Origin: Bacillus_CJ salitolerans
GTDB lineage: Bacteria > Bacillota > Bacilli > Bacillales > SA4
Length of the DNA: 64,000 bases
NCBI RefSeq assembly: GCF_042680805.1
Contig: NZ_JBHUEM010000052.1
Coordinates: 219,571 to 283,570 of the forward strand
Direction of reading: 5' to 3'
Shown: positions 35,179 to 44,772 of the stretch, one piece after another
Numbering within the stretch: position 1 is the first letter of the stretch
How the letters are laid out: every line of letters begins with the position of its first letter
Position numbers and translations under genes: made by a program
The notes under the pieces: model-generated
The model's database searches: none
Told to the model about the DNA's origin: nothing
Seen by the model: only the letters and a program-made list of their open reading frames with translations

Positions 35179-36759
35179 TTGACGATTCAAACTCTCGGGT
35201 TAAAGGTTATAGGTCCACTCAAACAAGGGTACAACGAGATTCTTACAGAAGAAGCGTTAGTGTTTATTGCATCACTGGAAAAGCAATTTGGTCAACGAAG
35301 AAAACAACTATTAGAGGTGAGAGAAGAAAGGCAGAAAGAATTAAATAAGGGGAATCTTCCTGATTTTCTACCTCACACAAAGCACATACGAAATGGAGAT
35401 TGGAAGGTATCGCCTGTTCCAGAGGATATCGTAGATCGAAGAGTAGAAATCACCGGACCGGTTGATCGAAAAATGATTATTAATGCTCTCAATTCTGGTG
35501 CAAAAGTATTCATGGCTGATTTTGAAGATGCAACCTCTCCAACATGGGACAATATGATTGAAGGTCAAATGAATCTTAGAGATGCTGTCAATCGTACGAT
35601 TTCTTTTGAAAATGAACATGGAAAGAAGTATATCTTACAAGATCATGTAGCGACCTTATTTGTACGACCAAGAGGTTGGCACTTAGAAGAGAAACATGTT
35701 TTATTAAACGATGAAAGAATATCAGGAAGTCTTTTTGATTTCGGGCTGTATTTTTTCCACAATGCCAAAAATCTACTAAACAGAAACAGTGGACCTTATT
35801 TCTATTTACCTAAGCTAGAAAATCATCTGGAGGCACGATTGTGGAATGATGTGTTTCTATTCGCCCAGGATTATTTATCGATTTCCAGAGGAACGATCAA
35901 GGCAACGGTTTTACTTGAAACGATATTGGCGGCATTCGAAATGGATGAAATCCTTTTTGAACTCCGTGAGCATTCAGCTGGTTTAAATTGTGGTAGGTGG
36001 GACTACATCTTTAGTTACATTAAAAAATTTAGAGAAAGTGGCCGACTACTTCCGGACCGTTCACAAGTAACGATGACCGTTCCCTTTATGAGAGCTTATT
36101 CTTTATTAGTTATCCAAACTTGTCATAAACGCGGAGCCCATGCGATGGGGGGGATGGCTGCACAAATCCCAGTGAAACACAATCTAGAGTTGCACAATCA
36201 AGCAATTGAAAAGGTTCGTCTTGACAAGGAGCGAGAAGCACTAGATGGTCATGATGGTACGTGGGTCGCACATCCAGCATTAGTTCCAGTGGCATTAGAG
36301 GTGTTCGATCAACTGATGCCAAGTGCCAATCAGCTTCATAAAACCCTAGATGAGAGCATCACATCCGAACAATTAATTGAGGTACCGACTGGGACTATTA
36401 CTGAAGAGGGAATCCGAACAAACATTAGTGTGGCGATTCAATATATCGAAGCTTGGCTTAGGGGGATGGGGGCGGTTCCTATTCATCATTTAATGGAAGA
36501 TGCCGCAACAGCTGAAATTTCAAGAGCACAGCTGTGGCAATGGTTTCACACTCCGGGGCTTATAATCAATGGAAAAGAATTAACGATAGAGTGGTATAAA
36601 ACGCTAGTAGATGAAGAGTTTGAAAATATTAAACAAGGGGCAGGTCCAGAAGCTTTTAACCTAGGCAAATATGATGAAGCTACAGAACTATTAAACCACC
36701 TTGTTTTAGAGGATACATTCGTAGATTTCTTAACGTTACCAGGCTATGAAAAATTATAA
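35179..36759 (+). CDS. aceB: Malate synthase A
   Basis: 526 aa. FMADFEDATSPTWDNMIEGQ, KIESHLEARLWND-like block (LENHLEARLWND), LNCGRWDYIFSYIK and RAHAMGGMAAQIP-like region (RGAHAMGGMAAQIP) are malate synthase A signatures. Condenses glyoxylate with acetyl-CoA. TTG start after AAAGGAGGAG. aceA begins 16 nt after the stop. B. subtilis 168 lacks this pathway, so this pair is a gain relative to the otherwise syntenic reference. Confidence 0.95.
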   Translation: MTIQTLGLKVIGPLKQGYNEILTEEALVFIASLEKQFGQRRKQLLEVREERQKELNKGNLPDFLPHTKHIRNGDWKVSPVPEDIVDRRVEITGPVDRKMIINALNSGAKVFMADFEDATSPTWDNMIEGQMNLRDAVNRTISFENEHGKKYILQDHVATLFVRPRGWHLEEKHVLLNDERISGSLFDFGLYFFHNAKNLLNRNSGPYFYLPKLENHLEARLWNDVFLFAQDYLSISRGTIKATVLLETILAAFEMDEILFELREHSAGLNCGRWDYIFSYIKKFRESGRLLPDRSQVTMTVPFMRAYSLLVIQTCHKRGAHAMGGMAAQIPVKHNLELHNQAIEKVRLDKEREALDGHDGTWVAHPALVPVALEVFDQLMPSANQLHKTLDESITSEQLIEVPTGTITEEGIRTNISVAIQYIEAWLRGMGAVPIHHLMEDAATAEISRAQLWQWFHTPGLIINGKELTIEWYKTLVDEEFENIKQGAGPEAFNLGKYDEATELLNHLVLEDTFVDFLTLPGYEKL

Positions 36760-36775
36760 GAAAAGAGGGAGTACA

Positions 36776-38056
36776 ATGGAGAGAAGCGAACGTTTACAAA
36801 GAATCAAGGAAAGCTGGGAGCTCGATTCAAGATGGAAAGGAGTACATCGTCCCTATACCGCAGAAGACGTTTTAAGATTAAGGGGCTCGATTGACATAGA
36901 ATACACTCTTGCAAAAAATGGCGCAAAAAAGCTATGGGGATTACTTCATTCTGAAGATTATGTGAATGCTCTGGGGGCGCTAACAGGAAACCAAGCTGTA
37001 CAACAGGTGAAGGCTGGTTTGAAAGCCATTTATTTAAGCGGCTGGCAAGTGGCAGCAGATGCGAATCTATCAGGGCAAATGTATCCAGATCAAAGTCTCT
37101 ATCCAGCCAATAGTGTTCCATCTGTTGTGAATCGAATTAATCAAGCGTTGCAACGTGCAGATCAAATTCAGCACTTAGAAGGTGCAGGGGATGTTGATTG
37201 GTTTGCACCGATTGTGGCGGATGCAGAAGCAGGGTTTGGTGGACAGCTAAATGTATTTGAACTAATGAAATCCATGATTGAAGCTGGAGCATCTGGTGTA
37301 CACTTTGAGGATCAATTATCATCAGAAAAGAAATGTGGACATTTAGGTGGGAAGGTTTTACTCCCTACTCAAACAGCAGTGAGAAATTTAATATCAGCAA
37401 GATTAGCTGCTGATGTACTTGGAGTACCAACCATTCTTATTGCGAGAACAGATGCCAATGCAGCTGATTTAATTACGAGTGATATTGACCCAGTAGATGC
37501 TCCATTTATTACAGGTGAGCGTACGGCTGAAGGCTTCTTCAGAACAAAAGCTGGTTTAGATCAAGCTATTGCAAGAGGGTTGGCTTATGCTCCTTATGCA
37601 GACTTAGTTTGGTGCGAAACATCAGAGCCTAGTTTAGACGAGGCAAAAGCCTTTGCAGATGCTATCCATGAACAATTTCCAGGAAAGCTGTTAGCTTACA
37701 ATTGTTCTCCTTCCTTTAACTGGAAAAAGAAACTTGATGATGAGACAATTGATAAGTTTCAAAGAGAGCTTGGCAAGATGGGCTATAAATTTCAGTTCGT
37801 TACATTAGCAGGATTTCATGCACTGAATCATTCAATGTTTGAACTTGCAAAGGGCTATAAGGAAAGAGGAATGTCCGCCTACTCAGACTTACAACAGGCG
37901 GAGTTTGCGAATGAAAAGTATGGATATACGGCAACTAGACACCAACGTGAAGTAGGAACTGGCTATTTTGATGAAGTCGCTCAAGTAATCACTGGTGGAC
38001 AGTCTTCCACAACCGCTTTAAAGGGTTCGACAGAAGAAGCACAGTTTATAAAGTAA
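36776..38056 (+). CDS. aceA: Isocitrate lyase
   Basis: 426 aa. Catalytic loop KKCGHLGGKVLLPT with the active Cys, PIVADAEAGFGG for Mg2+ binding, LIARTDANAADL and LAYNCSPSFNWKK. Splits isocitrate into glyoxylate and succinate. AGAGGGAG precedes ATG 36776; an earlier in-frame ATG within the aceB end has no site. Operon with aceB for growth on acetate or fatty acids, consistent with lcfB nearby. Confidence 0.96.
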   Translation: MERSERLQRIKESWELDSRWKGVHRPYTAEDVLRLRGSIDIEYTLAKNGAKKLWGLLHSEDYVNALGALTGNQAVQQVKAGLKAIYLSGWQVAADANLSGQMYPDQSLYPANSVPSVVNRINQALQRADQIQHLEGAGDVDWFAPIVADAEAGFGGQLNVFELMKSMIEAGASGVHFEDQLSSEKKCGHLGGKVLLPTQTAVRNLISARLAADVLGVPTILIARTDANAADLITSDIDPVDAPFITGERTAEGFFRTKAGLDQAIARGLAYAPYADLVWCETSEPSLDEAKAFADAIHEQFPGKLLAYNCSPSFNWKKKLDDETIDKFQRELGKMGYKFQFVTLAGFHALNHSMFELAKGYKERGMSAYSDLQQAEFANEKYGYTATRHQREVGTGYFDEVAQVITGGQSSTTALKGSTEEAQFIK

Positions 38057-38078
38057 TAGAATGGTGATCATAGCCTGA

Positions 38079-38116
38079 AAACATGCTCAACGTAATAAAC
38101 TTTGAGCATGTTTCTT
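38079..38116. terminator. Terminator of aceBA and the convergent CPBP gene
   Basis: AAACATGCTCAA (38079-38090) pairs with TTGAGCATGTTT (38102-38113), then CTT. Confidence 0.78.
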
Positions 38117-38873
38117 AGTTTACAATATGAATGGAGTGCCCCTGATTAGACACATCAACATTTGTTAATTTAGAGGCTCGTATCCATAAATAGATGGCAT
38201 AAAGTAGTAGAATGATAATGAGCACGTAATTTATAAATGCTGGACCTTCTGTATTTTTTTCCAGGATAAAAAAATTATTTAAACCGTGAAAGGCAATCGC
38301 AATCATAATGGATTGACGATTCACAATGAGTAAAGACAACACAATCCCAACAAAAAAAGCATATAAAATTTGTAAGAGGGTGTCCTCTAGTGAGTGACCT
38401 CCTAGAAGTTGTAGCGAGTGCGTGATCGCAAAAAGTAAGCTTGAAACAATTACGGCTGTCTTGAAACCTTTTGATGCTACTACCCTTAACATAAACCCTC
38501 GAAAGAAGATTTCTTCGATAAACGCAACGATAAATAATTGTGTGAATAATAATAGGATCAAATCAAGAATTGAAGTAGTGTCAATACCTTTATGAGCGAA
38601 TAATATAAGGACCAAAATAATTAATAAAGGAGAACTGAGAAGACTAGTTTCTTTTAAAGGTGTTAGTTTTCTTGGTGAAAAGTAAGTATTCCACTGTCCC
38701 GTTTTAAATAAATAAACGTAGATCCCAATTGCCATTGGTAAGAGAGCGATATAATGCAAGCTAGGACTAGATGGCTGAACTATGGTCACGAATGCACCAT
38801 TTAATGTAAAGAAAAACACTAACAATAATTCTAAACCGACAATTTTTGAAATCATTTTATACTGTTCACGCAA
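38115..38873 (-). CDS. CPBP-family intramembrane metalloprotease
   Basis: 252 aa, about seven or eight TM helices. The CPBP (Rce1/Abi) motifs are complete: EEIFFRG (EExxxR), FAITH, and AFHGLNN. TTG start from the AGGGGAG on the minus strand; an ATG six codons in is the alternative. Such proteases act on membrane substrates or confer self-immunity to peptides; no bacteriocin gene is visible nearby, so a housekeeping role is more likely. Confidence 0.83.
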   Translation of the reverse strand: MREQYKMISKIVGLELLLVFFFTLNGAFVTIVQPSSPSLHYIALLPMAIGIYVYLFKTGQWNTYFSPRKLTPLKETSLLSSPLLIILVLILFAHKGIDTTSILDLILLLFTQLFIVAFIEEIFFRGFMLRVVASKGFKTAVIVSSLLFAITHSLQLLGGHSLEDTLLQILYAFFVGIVLSLLIVNRQSIMIAIAFHGLNNFFILEKNTEGPAFINYVLIIILLLYAIYLWIRASKLTNVDVSNQGHSIHIVN

Positions 38874-38999
38874 AAAAAAATCTCCCCTCTCATGAATAGA
38901 AAGCTAGTCAGGCTCCTTTTACATTCCGTTTCCTGTAAAATTCCCTACGCCTATTTTAACATAAATATCCAATTAAAAGCGGCCATCATACAACAAAAA

Positions 39000-39026
39000 A
39001 ACAGTCCTATTTTCATTTGGACTGTT
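39000..39026 (-). terminator. Terminator of the LPxTA surface protein gene
   Basis: AACAGTCC (39000-39007) and GGACTGTT (39019-39026); on the minus strand followed by TTTTTTTGTTG. Confidence 0.85.
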
Positions 39027-39048
39027 CTTTATTTCCTCATATCGGAAG

Positions 39049-40023
39049 TTACCTTGCTTCTTTCTTTAACTGAACTACGTACATTATGAATCCAGTTCCA
39101 AGAAGCAAGAAACCAATAAGAGCGTGAGTTATATAGGAAGAAGCAGTTACGGGCAAGCGCTCTCCGTGCATTAATTGATTCAATTCTCCTGCAATCTCTC
39201 CAATATGCGCAAACTGTTCACCCGTTTGTAAAATGAAATCAGAAGCGACCATCTCGTCAGACAGTGATAAATCAGCAATTAATACCCCATTCGTATTATA
39301 AAGCTCTACAAGGATACTTTTCCCATTAAGTGTATTTAATTGGAGAAGTTGTTCAAACGTAATTTCAGATTTTCCGGTTCCATCCATATCATCAGCTAAG
39401 AAAAATTTGCCTGATAGCTGATAGGAAGCTAATACATCTATGAAAACATTTAGTAAATCTTGCCTCTGGTTTTTCGATAATTCAGTCGTATCATTTACAT
39501 AACTATATTGTTCAATCTTAGCGTTAATTTGTTTTATTTTCGATTGAAGGGCGTCTTCATCAAGTGAACTTATATGTTCAAACAGAATGGTTAATTCTTC
39601 GTCTGTTAAACCAACATAGGCAAGAAAATCTGTTAAGCCCGCCATCGCTTCGTTGTGATTCAAATAAAAATCCAGAGCTAATTCAAGATCCTCAATAAAT
39701 TTATAGTCATGAATGGACTCCCCGAATTGAGCAAGTAAATCATCTGCCTCTTCCAATGACATATCATACGTAATCAGTAGGTTTTTGAGATTGTCATCAG
39801 AAATAGGTGTTCCAAGAACCTCCTTCAATGCTGCCATTGTATGAAAATCATTTAACGTATATTCATAAAAATCAAGGTATTCAATTAGCTCGTCTTGTGT
39901 CCAATTTAATTCGTTTACGTATTGTGTTAACTCATCTTCCGGAGGAGCGGCGATTACGTTACACGGTAGGAAATACAAGAAACCAAGCGCTGTTAAAAGT
40001 ACATAACGAATCATTTTCAACAT
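39049..40023 (-). CDS. Processed acidic surface protein with LPxTA sorting signal
   Basis: 324 aa. Signal peptide about 1-26 (LLTALGFLYFLPCNVIAA). The mature part is strongly acidic, with repeated helical modules such as WTQDELIEYLDFYEYTLNDF, MSLEEADDLLAQFGESIHDY and LTDEELTILFEH. The C-terminus is a sortase signal: LPVTA at 290-294, a TM helix and KKEAR. This matches the 'acidic surface protein with LPxTA' family. GGAGG precedes ATG 40023. No sortase gene is in the window, so a class D-type sortase elsewhere is implied. Confidence 0.78.
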   Translation of the reverse strand: MLKMIRYVLLTALGFLYFLPCNVIAAPPEDELTQYVNELNWTQDELIEYLDFYEYTLNDFHTMAALKEVLGTPISDDNLKNLLITYDMSLEEADDLLAQFGESIHDYKFIEDLELALDFYLNHNEAMAGLTDFLAYVGLTDEELTILFEHISSLDEDALQSKIKQINAKIEQYSYVNDTTELSKNQRQDLLNVFIDVLASYQLSGKFFLADDMDGTGKSEITFEQLLQLNTLNGKSILVELYNTNGVLIADLSLSDEMVASDFILQTGEQFAHIGEIAGELNQLMHGERLPVTASSYITHALIGFLLLGTGFIMYVVQLKKEAR

Positions 40024-40218
40024 AATTTCCTCCATCCTAATCGTTTTGCGTCTAATTGGTAGTATTTGTAGGATGAAGAAAAACATGTATGGATAATATA
40101 AATTAGGTAAAATTCTTTTCAAGCTGGGAATGTGAGAGAACTTGAAAAAGATAAAGGGAAACGCTAGAATCTGTCGAATACACTATACATCTGTTTTCTA
40201 GATGAAAGGAGCATACAT

Positions 40219-41592
40219 ATGAACAACAATGTGAAAGTTTATTTAAGCGAACAGCGTGATCGTCAATTAGAGGAGCTAACCGAGTTTTTGAAAATTCCTA
40301 GTGTGAGTTCCTTATCTGAACATACAAAAGATGTAGAGAGCTGTGCCAATTGGATTTCGAATTCATTATCAGAAGCGGGTATGCAAAATGTAAAGGTTAT
40401 GCCAACAAAGCGTCATCCAGTCGTATATGGAGAGTGGTTAGGTGCTGAAGGAAAGCCGACCGTTCTTATCTATGGTCATTATGATGTACAACCTGTTGAT
40501 CCGTTGCACCTTTGGGAGACACCACCATTTGAGCCTATGATTCGTGATGAAAAGATTTACGCACGTGGAGCGAGTGATGACAAGGGTCAGGTTTTTATGC
40601 ATATTAAAGCCATTGAGGCGATTATGAAAACAACAGATTCTCTCCCTGTAAATGTCAAATTTTTAATCGAAGGGGAAGAGGAGATTGGAAGTCCGAATCT
40701 TCCAGACTTTATTGAAGAACATAAGGAAATGCTTGCAGCAGACGTCTTGCTTATATCAGATACAGCTCTGTATGCAAAAGGAGAACCAGCCATTTGCTAT
40801 GCATTGCGTGGTTTAGCCGGTGTTCAAATCGATGTGAAGGGTCCCAAGCGTGACTTACACTCTGGTGCCTTTGGCGGGGGAGTACCAAATCCTGCTAAGC
40901 AATTAGTGGATCTTATCGCCTCCTTCCATGACGACAATTTCCAGATTCGAGTAGAGGGCTTCTATGATAAGGTGAGAGCTCTGACGGAAGAAGAGAGAGA
41001 AGCATATAGAGCCTTGCAATTTGATGAAGAAAAAGTGAAAAAAGATCTTGAACTCTCTGAACTAGTTGGAGAAGAAGGGTATACGTTTTTAGAACGAGTG
41101 TCAGGACGACCGACTCTTGAGATTAATGGAATCTATGGTGGCTTCCAGGGTGAAGGAATTAAAACCGTTATTCCTGCTGAAGCACATGCAAAGATTACGT
41201 GTCGATTAGTACCAAATCAAGATCCTGATGAAATCATTCAATTAATTGAAAAGCATATTCAAAAAAACAAACCAGCAGGAGTAGAAGTAACGGTTACACC
41301 ATTTGATAAAGGCCATCCGTTTATAACACCATTTGATCATCCAGCCATTCAAGCGGCTGCAAAATCTTATGAAGAAGAGTACGGAGTTCCAACAAAGTTC
41401 ATTCGTGAAGGTGGCTCGATTCCAATTGTTGCCGTATTTGATCAAATCTTAAAAACACCAGTAGTATTAATGGGATTTGGTTTAGAGAGTGAAAACATCC
41501 ATTCACCAAACGAACACTTCCATCTTGAGAATTTTGATAAAGGCTTAGCGGTCATTTGTGATTATCTGTTTAGATTGTCAGATTCTCTATAA
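40219..41592 (+). CDS. M20 family dipeptidase
   Basis: 457-aa metallopeptidase of the carnosinase (CNDP)-like M20 branch. Metal ligands occur in VLIYGHYDVQPVDP, RGASDDKGQ and LIEGEEEIGSPN; the dimer domain has ALRGLAGVQIDVKGPKRDLHSG. Likely cleaves dipeptides in the cytosol. AAAGGAG precedes the ATG. Bounded by a terminator on the right. Confidence 0.9.
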   Translation: MNNNVKVYLSEQRDRQLEELTEFLKIPSVSSLSEHTKDVESCANWISNSLSEAGMQNVKVMPTKRHPVVYGEWLGAEGKPTVLIYGHYDVQPVDPLHLWETPPFEPMIRDEKIYARGASDDKGQVFMHIKAIEAIMKTTDSLPVNVKFLIEGEEEIGSPNLPDFIEEHKEMLAADVLLISDTALYAKGEPAICYALRGLAGVQIDVKGPKRDLHSGAFGGGVPNPAKQLVDLIASFHDDNFQIRVEGFYDKVRALTEEEREAYRALQFDEEKVKKDLELSELVGEEGYTFLERVSGRPTLEINGIYGGFQGEGIKTVIPAEAHAKITCRLVPNQDPDEIIQLIEKHIQKNKPAGVEVTVTPFDKGHPFITPFDHPAIQAAAKSYEEEYGVPTKFIREGGSIPIVAVFDQILKTPVVLMGFGLESENIHSPNEHFHLENFDKGLAVICDYLFRLSDSL

Positions 41593-41605
41593 TATTATTA
41601 CATGA

Positions 41606-41630
41606 AGGAGCATGAGCGCATGCTCCTTTT
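41606..41630 (+). terminator. Dipeptidase terminator
   Basis: AGGAGCATG (41606-41614) pairs with CATGCTCCT (41619-41627), then TTTTG. Confidence 0.85.
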
Positions 41631-41762
41631 TGAATTGGATATTTTCTACCAATTTACAAAAAACCCTTTTCTAACCTCGTTTCTCATGTAAAATAAGAAT
41701 AGTGTGAAACTTTTCCCATTTATAAACCGTATTACTATTGTGGCCACGAGGAGGTGCATGCG

Positions 41763-42293
41763 ATGCTTGAGTTTTATTGGGGATGTCTTATTACTGGTAT
41801 TCTCTTTACATTATTGACTGTTATTTTCGATGACTTTCTTGGAAATGCTTTGGAAAATGTGCTTGATGCATTGACGTTTGATCTACCGGGTATTTTTCAA
41901 ACAACGGTCATAATGAGTGGTCTAACGGCATTTGGTGGAGCTGGAATAATACTTACTTCTTATACAAATATTCCAAAGCTACTTGTTCTTTTTCTGTCAT
42001 TTGGAGTAGCAATCGTATTAAGTGCAGCATTCTATTTTTTTTATGTCAAACCGATGGAAAATACCGAAAATTCAACTGGATTCTCCATGCAAGATCTAGT
42101 TGGTAAGGTCGGGGAGGTTTCTGTGCCTATTCCAATAAATGGGTATGGTGAAGTAATGCTTTCAATTGGTGGGAGCTCATCTAATCAAATTGCGGCAAGC
42201 TTTGATCAAGTAGAGATTGCTACCGGTACAAAGGTATTAATAATTGAGATAAGTGATGATACGTTATTAGTATCCCCTTATGACCAATTATAG
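41763..42293 (+). CDS. NfeD-like membrane protein (YuaF-type)
   Basis: 176 aa. Three hydrophobic helices (about 5-25, 45-70, 75-95) followed by a C-terminal beta-barrel OB-like domain (DLVGKVGEVSVPIPINGYGEVML) of the NfeD family. GAGGAGGTG supports ATG 41763. Adjacent to floT, the standard pairing in which NfeD binds flotillin in membrane microdomains; corresponds to yuaF-floT of B. subtilis, which lies elsewhere on that chromosome. Confidence 0.85.
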   Translation: MLEFYWGCLITGILFTLLTVIFDDFLGNALENVLDALTFDLPGIFQTTVIMSGLTAFGGAGIILTSYTNIPKLLVLFLSFGVAIVLSAAFYFFYVKPMENTENSTGFSMQDLVGKVGEVSVPIPINGYGEVMLSIGGSSSNQIAASFDQVEIATGTKVLIIEISDDTLLVSPYDQL

Positions 42294-42320
42294 ATAAAAA
42301 AGGAGTAGAGGAGTGGAGAA

Positions 42321-43802
42321 ATGGAATCATACATGTTAATTCCAGCAATCGTTATAGGTGTATTTTTAGTGCTTGGTCTTGCTTTTTGGGCAAGATACAA
42401 AACGGTAAGTTCAGATGAAGCAATGATTGTAACAGGTTCTTTCCTTGGTACAAAAAATGTGCTTTCCGATGAATCAGGACGAAAAATTAAGATTGTCCGT
42501 GGCGGAGGAGCTTTTATTCTGCCAATCTTTCAAAGGGCAGAGTTCATCTCATTATTATCTCATAAGTTAGATATTACAACCCCAGAAGTATACACAGAAC
42601 AAGGTGTACCCGTTATGGCTGATGGAGTTGCCATTATAAAAATTGGGGGATCTGTTGAAGAAATTGCAACAGCAGCTGAACAATTTTTAGGGAAACCGAT
42701 TGAAGATTTAAGAAGTGAAGCACAAGAAGTGTTGGAAGGGCATTTACGCTCGATTCTTGGCTCCATGACGGTAGAAGAAGTATATCGTAACCGGGATCGC
42801 TTCGCACAAGAAGTTCAAGGCGTTGCAGCTAGAGACTTAAAGAAAATGGGTCTGCAAATTGTTTCCTTTACCATCAAAGATGTTCGAGATAAACACGGTT
42901 ACCTAGATTCACTAGGGCGACCAAGAATTGCAGCTGTTAAGAGAGATGCAGAAATTGCAGAAGCAGAGGCAGTAAGAGATTCACGTATTAAAAAAGCGGC
43001 AGCAGAAGAAGAAGGCCAACGTGCTGAATTAATCAGAGATACGTCTATCGCTGAAGCAACAAAAGATAAAGAATTAAAGGTAGCAGCGTACAAGAGAGAG
43101 CAAGACACAGCAAAAGCAGAAGCAGATCAAGCGTATCAAATTGCTGAAGCCAAAGCACAGCAACAAGCAGTTCAAGAAAGTATGAAGGTAGAAATTGTTC
43201 GTAAGGAACGCCAAATTGATTTAGAAGAAAAAGAAATTTTGCGTCGTGAAAAGCAGTATGATGCGGAAGTTAGAAAGAAAGCAGATGCAGATCGTTATTC
43301 GGTTGAGCAATCAGCTGAAGCAGAGAAAGCGAAGAGAATGCGTGAAGCAGATGCTGTTCAGTATAGAATTGAAGCTGAAGCTAAAGCAAGTGCAGAAGCT
43401 GAACGTGCCCAAGGTAGTGCAAAAGCAGAGGTTATTCGCTTGCAAGGTCTTGCAGAAGCTGAAGCAAAGGAAAAGCTTGCTGAAGCCTATAAGAACTACG
43501 GAGAGGCTGCGATTCTTGATATCCTTGCGAAAATGCTTCCTGAAATGGCAGAGAAAATCGCTGCACCACTTGGTAATATTGATAAAATTACGGTTGTCGA
43601 TACAGGGAATGGTGACGGTGCCAACCGTGTAAGTAACTACGTTACACAGCTTATGGCAACTGCACCAAACATGATTAAAGATGTGTCGGGAATTGATTTA
43701 GAGCAAATTATAAATAACATAACGAAAAAAGCACCTGCTCAAAGTGAGCAAGTAAATAAGACAATCCAGGCACCTGCCAACATTTCTGAGCAACATGAAT
43801 AA
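42321..43802 (+). CDS. floT: Flotillin FloT
   Basis: 493 aa. N-terminal membrane hairpin/TM (residues 4-22), SPFH domain (about 30-215), then a long Ala/Glu/Lys coiled coil with repeated EA motifs (AEAEAVRDSRIKKAAAEEEG and later AEAKASAEAERAQGSAKAE) that drives oligomerisation. Organises functional membrane microdomains. AGAGGAGTGGAG precedes the ATG. Second gene of the nfeD-floT operon, closed by a terminator. Confidence 0.93.
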   Translation: MESYMLIPAIVIGVFLVLGLAFWARYKTVSSDEAMIVTGSFLGTKNVLSDESGRKIKIVRGGGAFILPIFQRAEFISLLSHKLDITTPEVYTEQGVPVMADGVAIIKIGGSVEEIATAAEQFLGKPIEDLRSEAQEVLEGHLRSILGSMTVEEVYRNRDRFAQEVQGVAARDLKKMGLQIVSFTIKDVRDKHGYLDSLGRPRIAAVKRDAEIAEAEAVRDSRIKKAAAEEEGQRAELIRDTSIAEATKDKELKVAAYKREQDTAKAEADQAYQIAEAKAQQQAVQESMKVEIVRKERQIDLEEKEILRREKQYDAEVRKKADADRYSVEQSAEAEKAKRMREADAVQYRIEAEAKASAEAERAQGSAKAEVIRLQGLAEAEAKEKLAEAYKNYGEAAILDILAKMLPEMAEKIAAPLGNIDKITVVDTGNGDGANRVSNYVTQLMATAPNMIKDVSGIDLEQIINNITKKAPAQSEQVNKTIQAPANISEQHE

Positions 43803-43837
43803 AAATAAGCTAGCCTTAATAGGCTAGCTTATTTTTA
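43803..43837 (+). terminator. floT terminator
   Basis: AAATAAGCTAGCCT (43803-43816) pairs with AGGCTAGCTTATTT (43821-43834), then TTA. Confidence 0.88.
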
Positions 43838-43899
43838 TGTTTGGAACCCTTCATAAAATGTTGATAGGATGGGTTATCTTATGGAGAGACCTTATTGTT

Positions 43900-44127
43900 C
43901 TAGGCATGTTTCATGAGCTGTTTATATTCGTTTGATAGCTTATAAAATGTTTTCAGGTCTCGATTATCTAGTGCTACATCTATTTCTTTATTTAGTTTTT
44001 TGGCTTTTGAATTAAAGATGATTTCATCAAGAATCATGTCTACATAAAAATTTCGACTTTCCTGAACCTCTAGTCTCTTTCTTGCAGCAGATTTCATCAA
44101 TTCAGTATAGGATTTTCCTTTTTTCAT
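43900..44127 (-). CDS. IDEAL-domain protein
   Basis: 75 aa, helical. The C-terminal segment EIDVALDNRDLKTFYKLSNE is the IDEAL domain (variant of IDeALd..D...F..L). AGGAGTGA at good spacing supports ATG 44127; a longer reading adds unrelated residues. IDEAL domains occur in small Bacillus regulators and in ComK-interacting or phosphodiesterase-linked proteins, but no specific role can be assigned. Its closeness to comK may be coincidental. Confidence 0.75.
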   Translation of the reverse strand: MKKGKSYTELMKSAARKRLEVQESRNFYVDMILDEIIFNSKAKKLNKEIDVALDNRDLKTFYKLSNEYKQLMKHA

Positions 44128-44343
44128 GATGCTCACTCCTGAGGTAAGAATGTAAAACATCGTTATCATCGGGCATTTGTTTCATATATTTATTCAATTA
44201 TAACGAAGAAGTACATTCTTTTCAATTGTTTTCTGAATATTTAAGAAATTAACTAAATAGTAAAAAAGGTGAATAAAAATAAATATGACGGATAATACAT
44301 TCTATGAAGGTACACACTATAATAAGATGGAGGTGGGTAACCC

Positions 44344-44547
44344 ATGACAGAAAATCATCATGGATATACGAAAAAAAACGAAATCCCTTTTGGTACACCA
44401 CTAAATCCTCAAATGACTGTAACTGCGGGGTTTAATCATTTCAGTGGTTCGAACCTTGGTGACTCAGTAGATGAGCATATTTCAGTAGAAGAGGGTAATG
44501 AGTATATAGCTGAAAAGGAAATACAGCAAGTATACAATAATTCTTAA
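44344..44547 (+). CDS. Small hydrophilic protein, unknown
   Basis: 67 aa, no TM, acidic C-terminal half. Contains FGTPLNPQMTVTAGFNHF and VEEGNEYIAEKEIQQVYNN. GGAGGTGGG precedes the ATG, and a strong terminator follows, both supporting a real gene. Composition (short, soluble, Asn/Gly/His rich) resembles spore-associated small proteins, but I do not recognise the family. Confidence 0.65.
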   Translation: MTENHHGYTKKNEIPFGTPLNPQMTVTAGFNHFSGSNLGDSVDEHISVEEGNEYIAEKEIQQVYNNS

Positions 44548-44560
44548 GTATATTATGTAC

Positions 44561-44610
44561 TTGCTAAAAAAGTGATTCTCCAATAATTGGGGAGTCACTT
44601 TTTTAGCAAA
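44561..44610 (+). terminator. Long terminator hairpin after the 67-aa gene
   Basis: TTGCTAAAAAAGTGA (from 44561) pairs with TCACTTTTTTAGCAA, with inner TCTCC/GGGGA pairing. A second hairpin follows at 44650-44681: AAGAAACACT against AGTGTTTCTT with inner GGC/GCC and no T-run. Confidence 0.78.
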
Positions 44611-44772
44611 TTGGGAAGTCGATGCTACTTATTAACTAGGATACAGCATAAGAAACACTCGGCACTCGCCAAGTGTTTCTTAAATGTTTTGTGAATTTTT
44701 CCACTTTTCTCTTTTATTTCGCCTCACTTTGTCTTATTATGAAATGGAAAAATAGTAAAGGAGTGTGATTGT

